9,374 nucleotides of DNA from Phycisphaerae bacterium (GCA_028277545.1 JANQGB010000485.1:1-9374); one strand, 5' to 3'. Shown: positions 1-5,909, counted from the first letter of the stretch. Translations and numbers: made by a program. The notes: generated by a model not told the origin, from the letters alone.

Positions 1-396
1 GATGTGCCGCCGGGTCCATGGTCCAACGCCCCGCAAACCGGCACGCGTCGGTTCTGCCCCGCCGAAGGAACCTTCGTTCGCTTGCCGCGCCCACACCGGC
101 AGCGGCTCAGGTAGGGCGGAGGTGAAACTCGGCTTCATCCCAGTAGAGAAACGCGCGATGACCTCCACGGGCTCTGGTTTTTTTTGCACGCGGGCCTTCT
201 GCCGCTTGGCCCGAGCAACGTCCTTGGGGTCCTGCCGGTGCTTGAGATCCAGCTTGAGACGCCCGTAGCAGTAGCGGAGGCGTTTGAGCGCATGGTAGAC
301 CGTCGAAGAGCTCACATCGACATGCCCCGTCCGCCGCATGTGCTCGGTCAACAGGTCCACCGGCCAGCGGGTGAAGGGATACCCCAGGTCGCGTCG
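1..396 (-). pseudogene. IS630-family transposase relic, interrupted, both ends missing
   Basis: Read on the minus strand, this is the middle of an IS630-family (DDE, Tc1/mariner-like) transposase. Seen: from 396 downwards the frame gives a winged-helix part (DLGYPFTRWPVDLLTEHM, then VSSSTVYHALKRLRY), then the start of the catalytic domain at about 145-119 with YWDEAEFHLRP, whose Asp is the expected first catalytic residue. That frame hits a TGA at 109-107, and the match continues one base back as LSRCRCGRGKRTKVPSAGQN...VCGALD, the usual IS630 block after the first Asp. A single-base loss near 110 explains this exactly, because the spacing of the rejoined protein is normal. A run of eight A (185-178) is a second possible frameshift point. 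The N-terminal helix-turn-helix part is absent: a TAG lies at 399-397 and the upstream DNA is a different gene start. The second Asp and the Glu lie outside the window. I infer a dead remnant; programmed frameshifting, known in some IS630 elements, is a less likely alternative. Confidence 0.8.
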
Positions 397-416
397 CTAA
401 GAACGACGATTCTCAT
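348..416 (-). pseudogene. 5' stub of an interrupted gene (possible glycosyltransferase start)
   Basis: An ATG at 416-414 opens a 22-codon frame beginning MRIVVLSD and ending at TGA 350-348. The first seven or eight residues look like the first beta strand of a Rossmann-type protein, as at the start of many GT4 glycosyltransferases, and a clear Shine-Dalgarno site stands in front. After about residue 7-8 the DNA becomes the IS630 relic in another frame, so the remaining residues are read-through of transposase sequence. It lies 69 bases downstream of the epimerase fragment on the same strand, as expected of the next gene in an old polysaccharide operon. The family assignment rests on very few residues and is a guess; that a real start existed here is better supported by the ribosome binding site. 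Confidence 0.4.
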
Positions 417-425
417 GGTGCTGAA

Positions 426-431
426 CCCTCC
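426..431 (-). promoter_or_regulatory. Ribosome binding site GGAGGG for the interrupted stub
   Basis: Minus-strand GGAGGG stands 9 bases before the ATG at 416. It supports the view that the short frame downstream was once the start of a real gene and not a chance ATG. Confidence 0.5.
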
Positions 432-701
432 GATGGCCTGCTTATCGGATGGCTTGCGTCCACGGGGCCCAACGCCGGACGTGCCTCAGAGCTTCTCCGC
501 CAGGATCTCCGCGATGCGCGCCGCCGCCTTCCCGTCCCAAAGTTCGGGCACCTGGGGCTCGCGCCAGTCGCCGCCGATGACGTTGCGGTAGGTTTCGATG
601 ATCCTAGCCGGATCGGTGCCGACGATCTGGTTGGACCCCACCTCGACCGTGATCGGCCGCTCGGTGCTCTCCCGCATGGTGATGCAGGGAACCTTCAGGA
701 T

Positions 702-706
702 GGAGG
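702..706 (+). promoter_or_regulatory. Candidate Shine-Dalgarno GGAGG for the aminotransferase
   Basis: GGAGG lies 13 bases before the GTG at 720 and 19 before the ATG at 726, both farther than usual. It sits inside the antisense of the epimerase fragment (Glu-Thr-Ser-Ile codons), so it is there by chance if the junction at 714-719 is real. It may still allow weak initiation. Confidence 0.3.
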
Positions 707-713
707 TCTCTTC

Positions 714-719
714 CTGCAG
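714..719. other. Rearrangement breakpoint at a CTGCAG palindrome
   Basis: The last bases that fit the minus-strand epimerase (Gln codon CAG before GAAGAG) and the first that fit the plus-strand aminotransferase (Leu-Gln, then Val-Pro-Met-Leu-Asp) share the palindrome CTGCAG. Both families lose their match precisely here, one on each side. A join by short shared sequence during inversion or deletion is the simplest reading. An assembly or cloning chimera at this site, which is also a PstI recognition sequence, cannot be excluded. Confidence 0.5.
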
Positions 720-1820
720 GTGCCGATGCTCGACCGTAAAGCGCAGTACGCCCCGATCCGCGAGGAAATCCTCCGGGCCATCTCCGACGTTCTGGAGACG
801 CAGCTCGTATCTAACGGTCATCCAGTACGTGAGTTAGAGTCGAAAGTGGCAACTTGGTGCGATTGTGCGGCGGCGGTGGGCGTCTCCAGCGGGACCGATG
901 CGCTGCTGTGCAGTTTGATGGCGCTGGAGATCGGCCCGGGTGATGAGGTGATCACCACGCCGTTCACCTTCTTCGGCACGGCCGGGGCGATCTGGCGAGT
1001 GGGTGCCAAGCCCGTGTTCGTGGACATTACCCCGGACACGTTCAACATCGATCCGTCCCGAATCGAGTCGGCTATTACGGATAAGACGCGCGCCATACTC
1101 CCCGTCCACCTGTACGGTCAGATGGCGGACATGGAGGCGATCATGGCGATTGCCGAGCGCCATGGGCTGGCGGTAATCGAGGATTGCGCCCAGGCCATCG
1201 GCGCGGTCGGGAAGGGACGCAAGGCCGGGTCGGTCGGCACGGTCGGGTGCCTGAGCTTCTACCCCACCAAGGCCCTCGGCGCGATGGGTGACGGGGGGAT
1301 GATCGCCACAGGCGACGCCGCTCTAGCCGAGAAGATATGCACGTTCAGGCTGCACGGGGAGACGGAGAAGTACCACCACAAGTACGTAGGCGGCAACTTC
1401 CGGTTGGACAGCGTCCAGGCGGCGGTGCTGATTATCAAGCTGCGCCACCTCGACAGTTGGATCCAGCGCCGACAGACCCACGCGGCCCGCTATGCGGAAT
1501 GGCTCACGGACGTCGACGGTGTGGTCGCTCCGATCGCCCGCCCGGAGAACGTGCACACCTTTAACTACTACGTGATTCGCGTCCGCGACCGACGGAACGA
1601 GATGATGACCCACCTCGCCGATTGCGGCGTGTCCTCCGCCATCTACTATTCCCTGTGCCTGCATCAGCAAGAATGCTTCGCGGCGCTGAACCACGCCGCC
1701 GGCGATTTCCCCGAAAGCGAGCGCGCCGCCGACGGGGTGCTGGCGCTTCCGATTTACCCGGAGTTGAGTGAGGAACAGGTCGCTTACGTGGCGGAGTCGA
1801 TCAAGGGGTTTGTGGCGTAG
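720..1820 (+). CDS. DegT/DnrJ/EryC1/StrS-family sugar-nucleotide aminotransferase
   Basis: PLP-dependent aminotransferase of type I fold that transfers an amino group, usually from glutamate, to a keto-sugar nucleotide in the cytoplasm. Seen: N-terminal PMLDRKAQYAPI, SSGTDAL (57-62) binding the PLP phosphate, EDCAQAIGA (155-163) with the Asp that contacts the pyridine nitrogen, SFYPTKALGAMGDGG with Lys184 as expected Schiff-base lysine, and HHKYVGGNFRLDSVQAA. Length (366 aa) is normal for the family. It resembles enzymes of the WbpE group (3-keto sugar acids), so a 3-amino sugar is plausible, but the substrate cannot be fixed from sequence. The start is uncertain: I chose GTG 720, since VPMLD is the usual opening and no upstream in-frame ATG exists before the breakpoint; ATG 726 is the alternative. 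Many relatives have a few more N-terminal residues, and the native upstream region appears to be replaced by the epimerase fragment. Whether it is expressed is therefore open, though the frame is intact. Confidence 0.93.
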   Translation: MPMLDRKAQYAPIREEILRAISDVLETQLVSNGHPVRELESKVATWCDCAAAVGVSSGTDALLCSLMALEIGPGDEVITTPFTFFGTAGAIWRVGAKPVFVDITPDTFNIDPSRIESAITDKTRAILPVHLYGQMADMEAIMAIAERHGLAVIEDCAQAIGAVGKGRKAGSVGTVGCLSFYPTKALGAMGDGGMIATGDAALAEKICTFRLHGETEKYHHKYVGGNFRLDSVQAAVLIIKLRHLDSWIQRRQTHAARYAEWLTDVDGVVAPIARPENVHTFNYYVIRVRDRRNEMMTHLADCGVSSAIYYSLCLHQQECFAALNHAAGDFPESERAADGVLALPIYPELSEEQVAYVAESIKGFVA

Positions 1821-1858
1821 AGATGCACGGATCAGGAAACGTCCAACACCAACGACGC

Positions 1859-1896
1859 CAAACGGCAAGCCGACTTGATGATCGGTTTGCCGTTTG
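1859..1896 (+). terminator. Strong 14-bp hairpin downstream of the aminotransferase
   Basis: CAAACGGCAAGCCG (1859-1872) pairs with CGGTTTGCCGTTTG (1883-1896) around a 10-base loop, with one G-T wobble and otherwise perfect. It starts 38 bases after the stop codon. There is no run of T after the right arm (acgtccgtt follows), so it is not a textbook intrinsic terminator. It could still end or protect the transcript, or be a copy of a dispersed palindromic repeat. Confidence 0.5.
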
Positions 1897-2009
1897 ACGT
1901 CCGTTAACATTCTGACGTTTCGGGGTTTCGGAGTGATAGGGACAACGCATTCTCTTCAAGGGCCTTGGATGCCTCGCCCATCGCGTCTTCGCCCCGATTT
2001 GCCTGTGCA

Positions 2010-2026
2010 GGTTCAGTGGATGAACC
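2010..2026. promoter_or_regulatory. Inverted repeat GGTTCA-5-TGAACC, possible operator
   Basis: GGTTCA (2010-2015) and TGAACC (2021-2026) form a perfect 6-bp dyad around GTGGA. It lies about 160 bases before the pyruvyl transferase gene and just upstream of an A+T-richer stretch carrying a weak -10-like hexamer TACTAT (2045-2050). The position would suit a regulator site at an operon promoter, but a dyad this short can occur by chance, and no good -35 box is present. Confidence 0.2.
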
Positions 2027-2170
2027 GATAGAGTAAACTGGCCGTACTATAAGCTTACAGCTTTCAGCGGATGATTTTTATGCCGGGTTCCTGTGCAATC
2101 CCTGGCTTCGCTACGGTCCGCCTCGGGCCGCCGCCGGTTGCCTCGCGCAGGACATCGATTTGACCGGTGC

Positions 2171-2175
2171 AGGAG
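2171..2175 (+). promoter_or_regulatory. Ribosome binding site AGGAG that fixes the start at 2183
   Basis: AGGAG ends 7 bases before ATG 2183. It decides between this start and the longer frame from 2093, which has no such site. Confidence 0.75.
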
Positions 2176-2182
2176 TTGCTCA

Positions 2183-3370
2183 ATGCGAATAGGTTTGATC
2201 ACCCTGTATTCCGAGGACAATCCAGGGCAGTTCTTCCAGTGCCTTGCCTCTCTGAATATGCTCCGCAGCCTGTTTCCGCAGGCGGAGGTGGAGATCCCCG
2301 ACATCCAGCATTGGGAGCAGAATCCCGACCCGCGGAGCCGTCGTGACGCCCTATTCATGCCCTGGCGTAATGCTTGGCGGGTGCAGCGCCGGAAGAAATA
2401 CGACCGGGCGCGGCGTGACAACTTCCCGATCCGCGGCCCGAAGCTGGTTACCCCCGACCCGGCCGAGGCCGCAAGGGCGATCGCCGAACGCCGGTACGAC
2501 CTGCTCGTTGTCGGCAGCGACGCCGTGCTGTACCTGTGGGGCGAGAACGTCGTCAAGGACAACCTTCCCGCCCTGCACTGGCTGGCCGACGTGTCCGACA
2601 CCCCCCGCGTCATGATGAGCTCGTGCAGCCACACGGTGCGGTTCGACCAGCTCAACGACTCCCAGCGGGAGATCATGAGCAAGGCGGTCAAGGCCTTCTC
2701 CTTCATGGGCGTTCGCGACCCGCTGACCAAGGAGCTGATCGCCGCCCTGGGCCCGGCCGAGGGCACGCCGCTGTGCGTGTCGCCCGATCCGACCTTCAGC
2801 TACGAGGTCGACCCGGCCGCGGGCAAGGCGATGATGGATCGCAAGGGCTACCGCAAGAACCGGCCTCTCTGCGGCCTGCGGCTGCCGTGGAAGAGCGCGT
2901 TCCACGAGTCGCTCGTCCGGTTGCTTCGCAAGGACTTCGACGTGGTGGGCCTCAGCGCCAACTATCGGGGCGTCAAGCCGTGGATGGAGGCCGGGCCGTT
3001 CGAGTGGAGCGGTTTCTTCCCCCAGGTGGACCTGCACGTGACCACCAGTTTCCACGAGACGATCTTCTGTCTCAAGCAGGGCGTCCCCGTCTATACGATC
3101 GAAGGAAACCCCTCGCGGTTCGATCCGCAGACGATGAAGTCGAAGGTATACTACGTGCACGAGGAGGTCGGAACATTAGCTGATCACTACTACAATCCCT
3201 TTGCCGGTGACCTTACGCCGGAGTCGGTCCATACGAAGATCCTTCAGACCTGGCAGGCCTTTGACGGTGACGCCGCCCGTACCGGTGCTAGCCGGATGGG
3301 TGATCAATACCTGGAGGTTGCCGCTCGGATGCGGGAGACGGTCGCGCCGCTGCTGGGCGCCACCGTCTGA
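2183..3370 (+). CDS. Polysaccharide pyruvyl transferase family protein
   Basis: Member of the polysaccharide pyruvyl transferase family (Pfam PF04230; CsaB, WcaK and EpsO are relatives), which add a ketal-linked pyruvate from phosphoenolpyruvate to a sugar in the cytoplasm. Seen in the 395-residue protein: MRIGLITL at the N-terminus, DLLVVGSDAVLYLWG (106-120), SFMGVRDPLTKELI (173-186, the usual 'vRD..s...l' strand), SPDPTF (200-205), and near the C-terminus VDLHVTTSFHETIFCLKQGVPV (282-303), which holds the family histidine (His291). Most relatives have Gly after that His; here it is Glu, a small departure. No signal peptide or membrane segment. The start at 2183 matches both the ribosome binding site and the family's N-terminus. 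It is followed after 26 bases by the FrhB-like gene, a pairing seen in other polysaccharide loci. The family call is firm; actual pyruvyl transfer, as opposed to another reaction of this fold, is inferred. Confidence 0.9.
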   Translation: MRIGLITLYSEDNPGQFFQCLASLNMLRSLFPQAEVEIPDIQHWEQNPDPRSRRDALFMPWRNAWRVQRRKKYDRARRDNFPIRGPKLVTPDPAEAARAIAERRYDLLVVGSDAVLYLWGENVVKDNLPALHWLADVSDTPRVMMSSCSHTVRFDQLNDSQREIMSKAVKAFSFMGVRDPLTKELIAALGPAEGTPLCVSPDPTFSYEVDPAAGKAMMDRKGYRKNRPLCGLRLPWKSAFHESLVRLLRKDFDVVGLSANYRGVKPWMEAGPFEWSGFFPQVDLHVTTSFHETIFCLKQGVPVYTIEGNPSRFDPQTMKSKVYYVHEEVGTLADHYYNPFAGDLTPESVHTKILQTWQAFDGDAARTGASRMGDQYLEVAARMRETVAPLLGATV

Positions 3371-3396
3371 CGGAAGCGGAGCGGCTGAGGCTGCCA

Positions 3397-4689
3397 ATGG
3401 AAACGGTCAATACCGTCGTCGACGCCAGGCTATGCACGGGCTGCGGTACGTGCGGCTGCGCCTGCCCTGCCGGCGCCATCGAGATGAGGGAAACTCCCGC
3501 CGGATTGCCCAGGCCGAAGGTCGACCCCCGGCGATGCACCGATTGCGGGCTTTGCCTGAAGGTGTGCAGCGGCGTGCAATACCACTTCGACCTGCCCGGC
3601 GATCTCGATTCGATCTTTTGCCCGCCCCCTCGCCGGGTCGTGTTGGCCTGGGCCACGGATCCGCAGATCCATGCGATCGGACAGAGCGGTGGGGTGGCAA
3701 CGGCGCTGCTGACCTACTTGATGCAGCGCCAGCGTATCTCGCACGCGCTGGTGACGCAGATGGCCGCGGACGGTTCCTGCCGTCCCAACCCTTTCTTCGC
3801 CGACAGCCCGGCGCAACTGCTGGAATCGGTGGGCAGCAAGTACTGTCAGAACCCACTGAACTCCGCCCTGTCGAATTGGCCCGAGGATGCCCGAGGTGTT
3901 GCCGTGGTAGGGCTGCCTTGCCACGTGCACGGGCTGTGCAGCCTGCGGCACGTGCTTGCCAAGCGGTGGGGCGAGGCCTTCGAGCTGGTGATCGGCTTGT
4001 TCTGCCTCCAGGCGGGCAGTTATCTTGGTATCGAGTACCTCCTGCGGGCCCGGACGAAAGACAAGCCCGTCGCCCGGGTCTTCTTCCGGCGCAAGACCGC
4101 CGCCGGGCAGCGCGGCGCCCCCTGCATCGAATATGCCGACGGCGAGCGGGAGGACTTCCCGGAAGACTTCCGGTGGGAGTTCTTCAACGGTCGGTTCGCC
4201 CCCCTGCGATGCCGGTTCTGCTTCGACCAGGTGAACCGGATGAGCGATCTGGCCCTGGGCGACCCCAACGGCTTCCCCGAGGAGGTGGTCGCCAAGGGCA
4301 GGAACCTCGTTGCCGTCTACACCGAGCGCGGCGAGCAGGCGCTGGAGCAGGCGCGGCGGGACGGGGCGATCGAGTTGGAGGAGGCTGACTGCGAGCAGAT
4401 GTGGAAGGGCCAGCTGCTGCTGAGCCACCGCAAGGTGCGGGTGCTGAACGCCTACACCCGGTGGAAGCAGCTCGGACGGGCCGTGCCGGACGTTCCGGCG
4501 CTTCGGGAGGCGCCTCCAGTCCCGCCGGGCTTGGCGACTAGGCTGACGATGGACTACTTGTGGCGGCAGGAGGCCGTCGCCACCCGCGAGCGGGCGTACC
4601 GACGCGCCGTTCGCTGGAATTACTGGCTTAAACGTTACGCGGGCCTGAGAGGGTGGTTGTCGGGATGGATCCAGCGACGACGTCACTAA
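3397..4689 (+). CDS. FrhB/F420-dehydrogenase beta-subunit-like Fe-S flavoprotein
   Basis: Cytoplasmic oxidoreductase of the coenzyme F420 hydrogenase/dehydrogenase beta family (PF04422 and PF04432) with an N-terminal double ferredoxin domain. Seen: Cys13-x2-Cys16-x2-Cys19-x3-Cys23-Pro and Cys47-x2-Cys50-x2-Cys53-x3-Cys57, enough for two [4Fe-4S] clusters; then SGGVATALLTYL (97-108), SKYCQNPLNSAL (147-158), GLPCHVHGLCSL (172-183), GLFCLQ (200-205) and CRFCFDQVNRMSDLALGDPNG (272-292), the ordered blocks of the FrhB fold that bind FAD and further Fe-S. Length 430 aa is normal for the stand-alone form. Residues 390-430 form a basic, Arg/Trp-rich tail. GAGG (3387-3390) gives a good ribosome binding site 6 bases before the ATG. 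In methanogens relatives oxidise F420H2, but similar proteins sit in polysaccharide loci of bacteria with no sign of F420 use. Its electron donor and substrate here are unknown. Confidence 0.88.
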   Translation: METVNTVVDARLCTGCGTCGCACPAGAIEMRETPAGLPRPKVDPRRCTDCGLCLKVCSGVQYHFDLPGDLDSIFCPPPRRVVLAWATDPQIHAIGQSGGVATALLTYLMQRQRISHALVTQMAADGSCRPNPFFADSPAQLLESVGSKYCQNPLNSALSNWPEDARGVAVVGLPCHVHGLCSLRHVLAKRWGEAFELVIGLFCLQAGSYLGIEYLLRARTKDKPVARVFFRRKTAAGQRGAPCIEYADGEREDFPEDFRWEFFNGRFAPLRCRFCFDQVNRMSDLALGDPNGFPEEVVAKGRNLVAVYTERGEQALEQARRDGAIELEEADCEQMWKGQLLLSHRKVRVLNAYTRWKQLGRAVPDVPALREAPPVPPGLATRLTMDYLWRQEAVATRERAYRRAVRWNYWLKRYAGLRGWLSGWIQRRRH

Positions 4690-4754
4690 GCAGCCCGTAA
4701 AAAGGTGATCCGTACTCCTCAATCTTTGTTGCAGGCCGTTTAGGAGTCCGGAAA

Positions 4755-4758
4755 GAGG
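4755..4758 (+). promoter_or_regulatory. Ribosome binding site GAGG for the complete epimerase gene
   Basis: AGAGG ends 6 bases before ATG 4765. The 75-base gap before the gene (4690-4764) is A+T-richer than its neighbours in its middle part and contains a loose ACTCCT/AGGAGT inverted repeat (4714-4719 and 4742-4747), but I see no convincing promoter or terminator. Confidence 0.6.
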
Positions 4759-4764
4759 ACGGAG

Positions 4765-5892
4765 ATGAAGAGAGTATTGTTTGTGTTCGGGACGAGGCCC
4801 GAGGCCATCAAGCTCTGCCCGGTCGTGCTGCACATGCAGCAGCGCCCCGAGGAGTTCGACGCGCGCGTCTGCGTGACGGCGCAGCACCGGGAGATGCTCG
4901 ACCAGGTCCTGAAGCTGTTCCAGGTCCAGCCTCAAGTCGATCTGAACCTGATGAAGCCTGGTCAGAGCCTGTTCGAGCTGACGGCCAATGTGGTCCGCGC
5001 CATGGAGCCGGTGCTGAAACAGGAGCGGCCTGACTGGGTGATCGTTCAGGGCGACACGACGACGGTCTGGACAGCGGCGCTGTCGGCCTTCTACGACGAG
5101 ATTCTAGTCGGCCACGTCGAGGCCGGGCTGAGAACCTTCGACAAGCGCCAGCCGTTTCCGGAGGAGATCAACCGCCGGATCTGCACGCAGTTGGCGGATT
5201 TGCACTTCGCCCCGACAGATCGAAGCCGGCAGAACCTCCTCGACGAGAAGGTCCGGCCCGATCGGATCGTCGTAACAGGCAACACCGTCATTGACGCCCT
5301 GCTGTGGGTGGTCGACAACATCGAGAATGTTTCCTCGCCCGAGGTACGACGGATACGCCGGTGGTGCGAGGAGACCTTCGGCGACGACAAGATGGTCCTG
5401 GTGACCGGGCACCGGCGCGAGAGTTTCGGCGAGGGGTTCGAGAACATCTGCGGGGCGATCGCGTCATTGGCGGATCGATATGCCGACGTGCACTGGGTGT
5501 ACCCGGTTCACCTGAACCCCAGGGTGCAGGAGCCGGTGCGCCGTATCCTCTCGGGCCGTGTGAACGTTCACCTGATCGACCCGCTGCCCTACGCGCCGTT
5601 CGCCTGGCTGATGAAGCGGGCGACGCTGATCCTGACTGACTCGGGCGGCATTCAGGAAGAGGCCCCCAGTCTGGGCAAGCGGGTGCTGGTGATGCGCAAC
5701 ACCACCGAGCGCCCCGAGGGCGTCGATGTCGGATGCGTCAAGCTCGTGGGCAACACCCGGGACGGGATCGTCTCTGGGGTCGTCGACCTTCTCGACAATC
5801 CCCAGAGCCTCGTTCAGGAGATCGCTAACCCTTACGGAGACGGCCAGGCCAGCGCTCGCATTGCCGATGCCATCCTGGCCTACAAAGACTGA
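4765..5892 (+). CDS. wecB: Non-hydrolysing UDP-N-acetylglucosamine 2-epimerase
   Basis: Interconverts UDP-GlcNAc and UDP-ManNAc in the cytoplasm, supplying a ManNAc donor for surface polysaccharide. Seen in 375 residues, the usual length: FGTRPEAIK (8-16), TAQHREMLDQVL (38-49), QGDTTTVW (95-102), HVEAGLRT (117-124), FPEEINR (131-137), TGNTVIDAL (171-179), TGHRRESFGEGF (214-225), LTDSGGIQEEAPSLGKRVLV (a continuous family block), then TERPEGVDVG. Asp97, Glu119, Glu133 or 134 and His216 correspond to the catalytic residues described for E. coli RffE/WecB (Asp95, Glu117, Glu131, His213). All are present, so it should be active. ATG 4765 is supported by both the ribosome binding site and the conserved N-terminus. 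The next gene follows after 17 bases. No UDP-ManNAc dehydrogenase (WecC) is in the window, so ManNAc may be used as such, or the dehydrogenase lies elsewhere. Confidence 0.95.
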   Translation: MKRVLFVFGTRPEAIKLCPVVLHMQQRPEEFDARVCVTAQHREMLDQVLKLFQVQPQVDLNLMKPGQSLFELTANVVRAMEPVLKQERPDWVIVQGDTTTVWTAALSAFYDEILVGHVEAGLRTFDKRQPFPEEINRRICTQLADLHFAPTDRSRQNLLDEKVRPDRIVVTGNTVIDALLWVVDNIENVSSPEVRRIRRWCEETFGDDKMVLVTGHRRESFGEGFENICGAIASLADRYADVHWVYPVHLNPRVQEPVRRILSGRVNVHLIDPLPYAPFAWLMKRATLILTDSGGIQEEAPSLGKRVLVMRNTTERPEGVDVGCVKLVGNTRDGIVSGVVDLLDNPQSLVQEIANPYGDGQASARIADAILAYKD

Positions 5893-5897
5893 TCCTG

Positions 5898-5903
5898 AAG
5901 GAG
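5898..5903 (+). promoter_or_regulatory. Ribosome binding site AAGGAG deciding a GTG start
   Basis: AAGGAG, a near-consensus Shine-Dalgarno, ends 6 bases before GTG 5910. It fixes this GTG as the start of the glycosyltransferase, matching the expected N-terminus MKILIVTQQRIPHTGG. Confidence 0.8.
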
Positions 5904-5909
5904 CGTCTC

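Larger units (their letters stand above)
486..719 (-). pseudogene. 3' fragment of a UDP-N-acetylglucosamine 2-epimerase gene (WecB family)
   Basis: The minus-strand frame ending at TGA 488-486 encodes the last ~75 residues of a non-hydrolysing UDP-GlcNAc 2-epimerase. Seen: QEETSILKVPCITMRESTERP, then VGSNQIVGTD, and PELWDGKAAARIAEIL at the C-terminus, all typical of the end of this family. The match stops upstream at Gln-Glu-Glu, where a full protein would continue back into the conserved SGGIQEE; here the preceding codons are merely the antisense of the aminotransferase gene. About 300 N-terminal residues, including the substrate-binding and catalytic Asp, Glu and His residues, are missing, so the fragment cannot be active. 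It differs clearly from the complete epimerase at 4765-5892 (TMRESTERPITV against VMRNTTERPEGV, and a WDGKAA ending that the other lacks), so it is a second subtype and not a recent duplicate. It could come from a WecB or a WbpI-type enzyme. Confidence 0.88.
1821..2182. other. Non-coding spacer between the aminotransferase and the downstream operon
   Basis: About 360 bases with no convincing gene on either strand. It holds a strong hairpin just after the aminotransferase (1859-1896), a short inverted repeat (2010-2026), a locally A+T-richer stretch around 2027-2080, and the ribosome binding site of the next gene. A plus-strand ATG at 2093 is in frame with the pyruvyl transferase, but the 30 extra residues are Arg/Ser-rich and unlike the family, and the good ribosome binding site belongs to 2183. 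The layout suggests an end of transcription followed by a new promoter. Confidence 0.6.

Noticed and set aside
486..821. A continuous 111-codon minus-strand frame starting with ATG at 821
   Set aside because: Only the part below about 719 matches the epimerase; the first ~34 codons are antisense to the conserved start of the aminotransferase and give no known sequence, so the frame is an accidental fusion across the junction.
2093..2182. A 30-residue N-terminal extension of the pyruvyl transferase
   Set aside because: Arg/Ser-rich and unlike the family; the ribosome binding site at 2171-2175 and the conserved opening both favour ATG 2183.
4714..4747. ACTCCT/AGGAGT inverted repeat before wecB
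   Set aside because: Only six bases per arm with a 22-base loop; could be chance, and the nearer AGAGG serves as the ribosome binding site.
3430..4935. A 501-codon minus-strand open frame opposite the FrhB-like gene
   Set aside because: It is rich in His, Gln, Arg and Pro, matches no family I recognise, and lies opposite a gene with clear cysteine motifs and the start of wecB; a GC-bias shadow.
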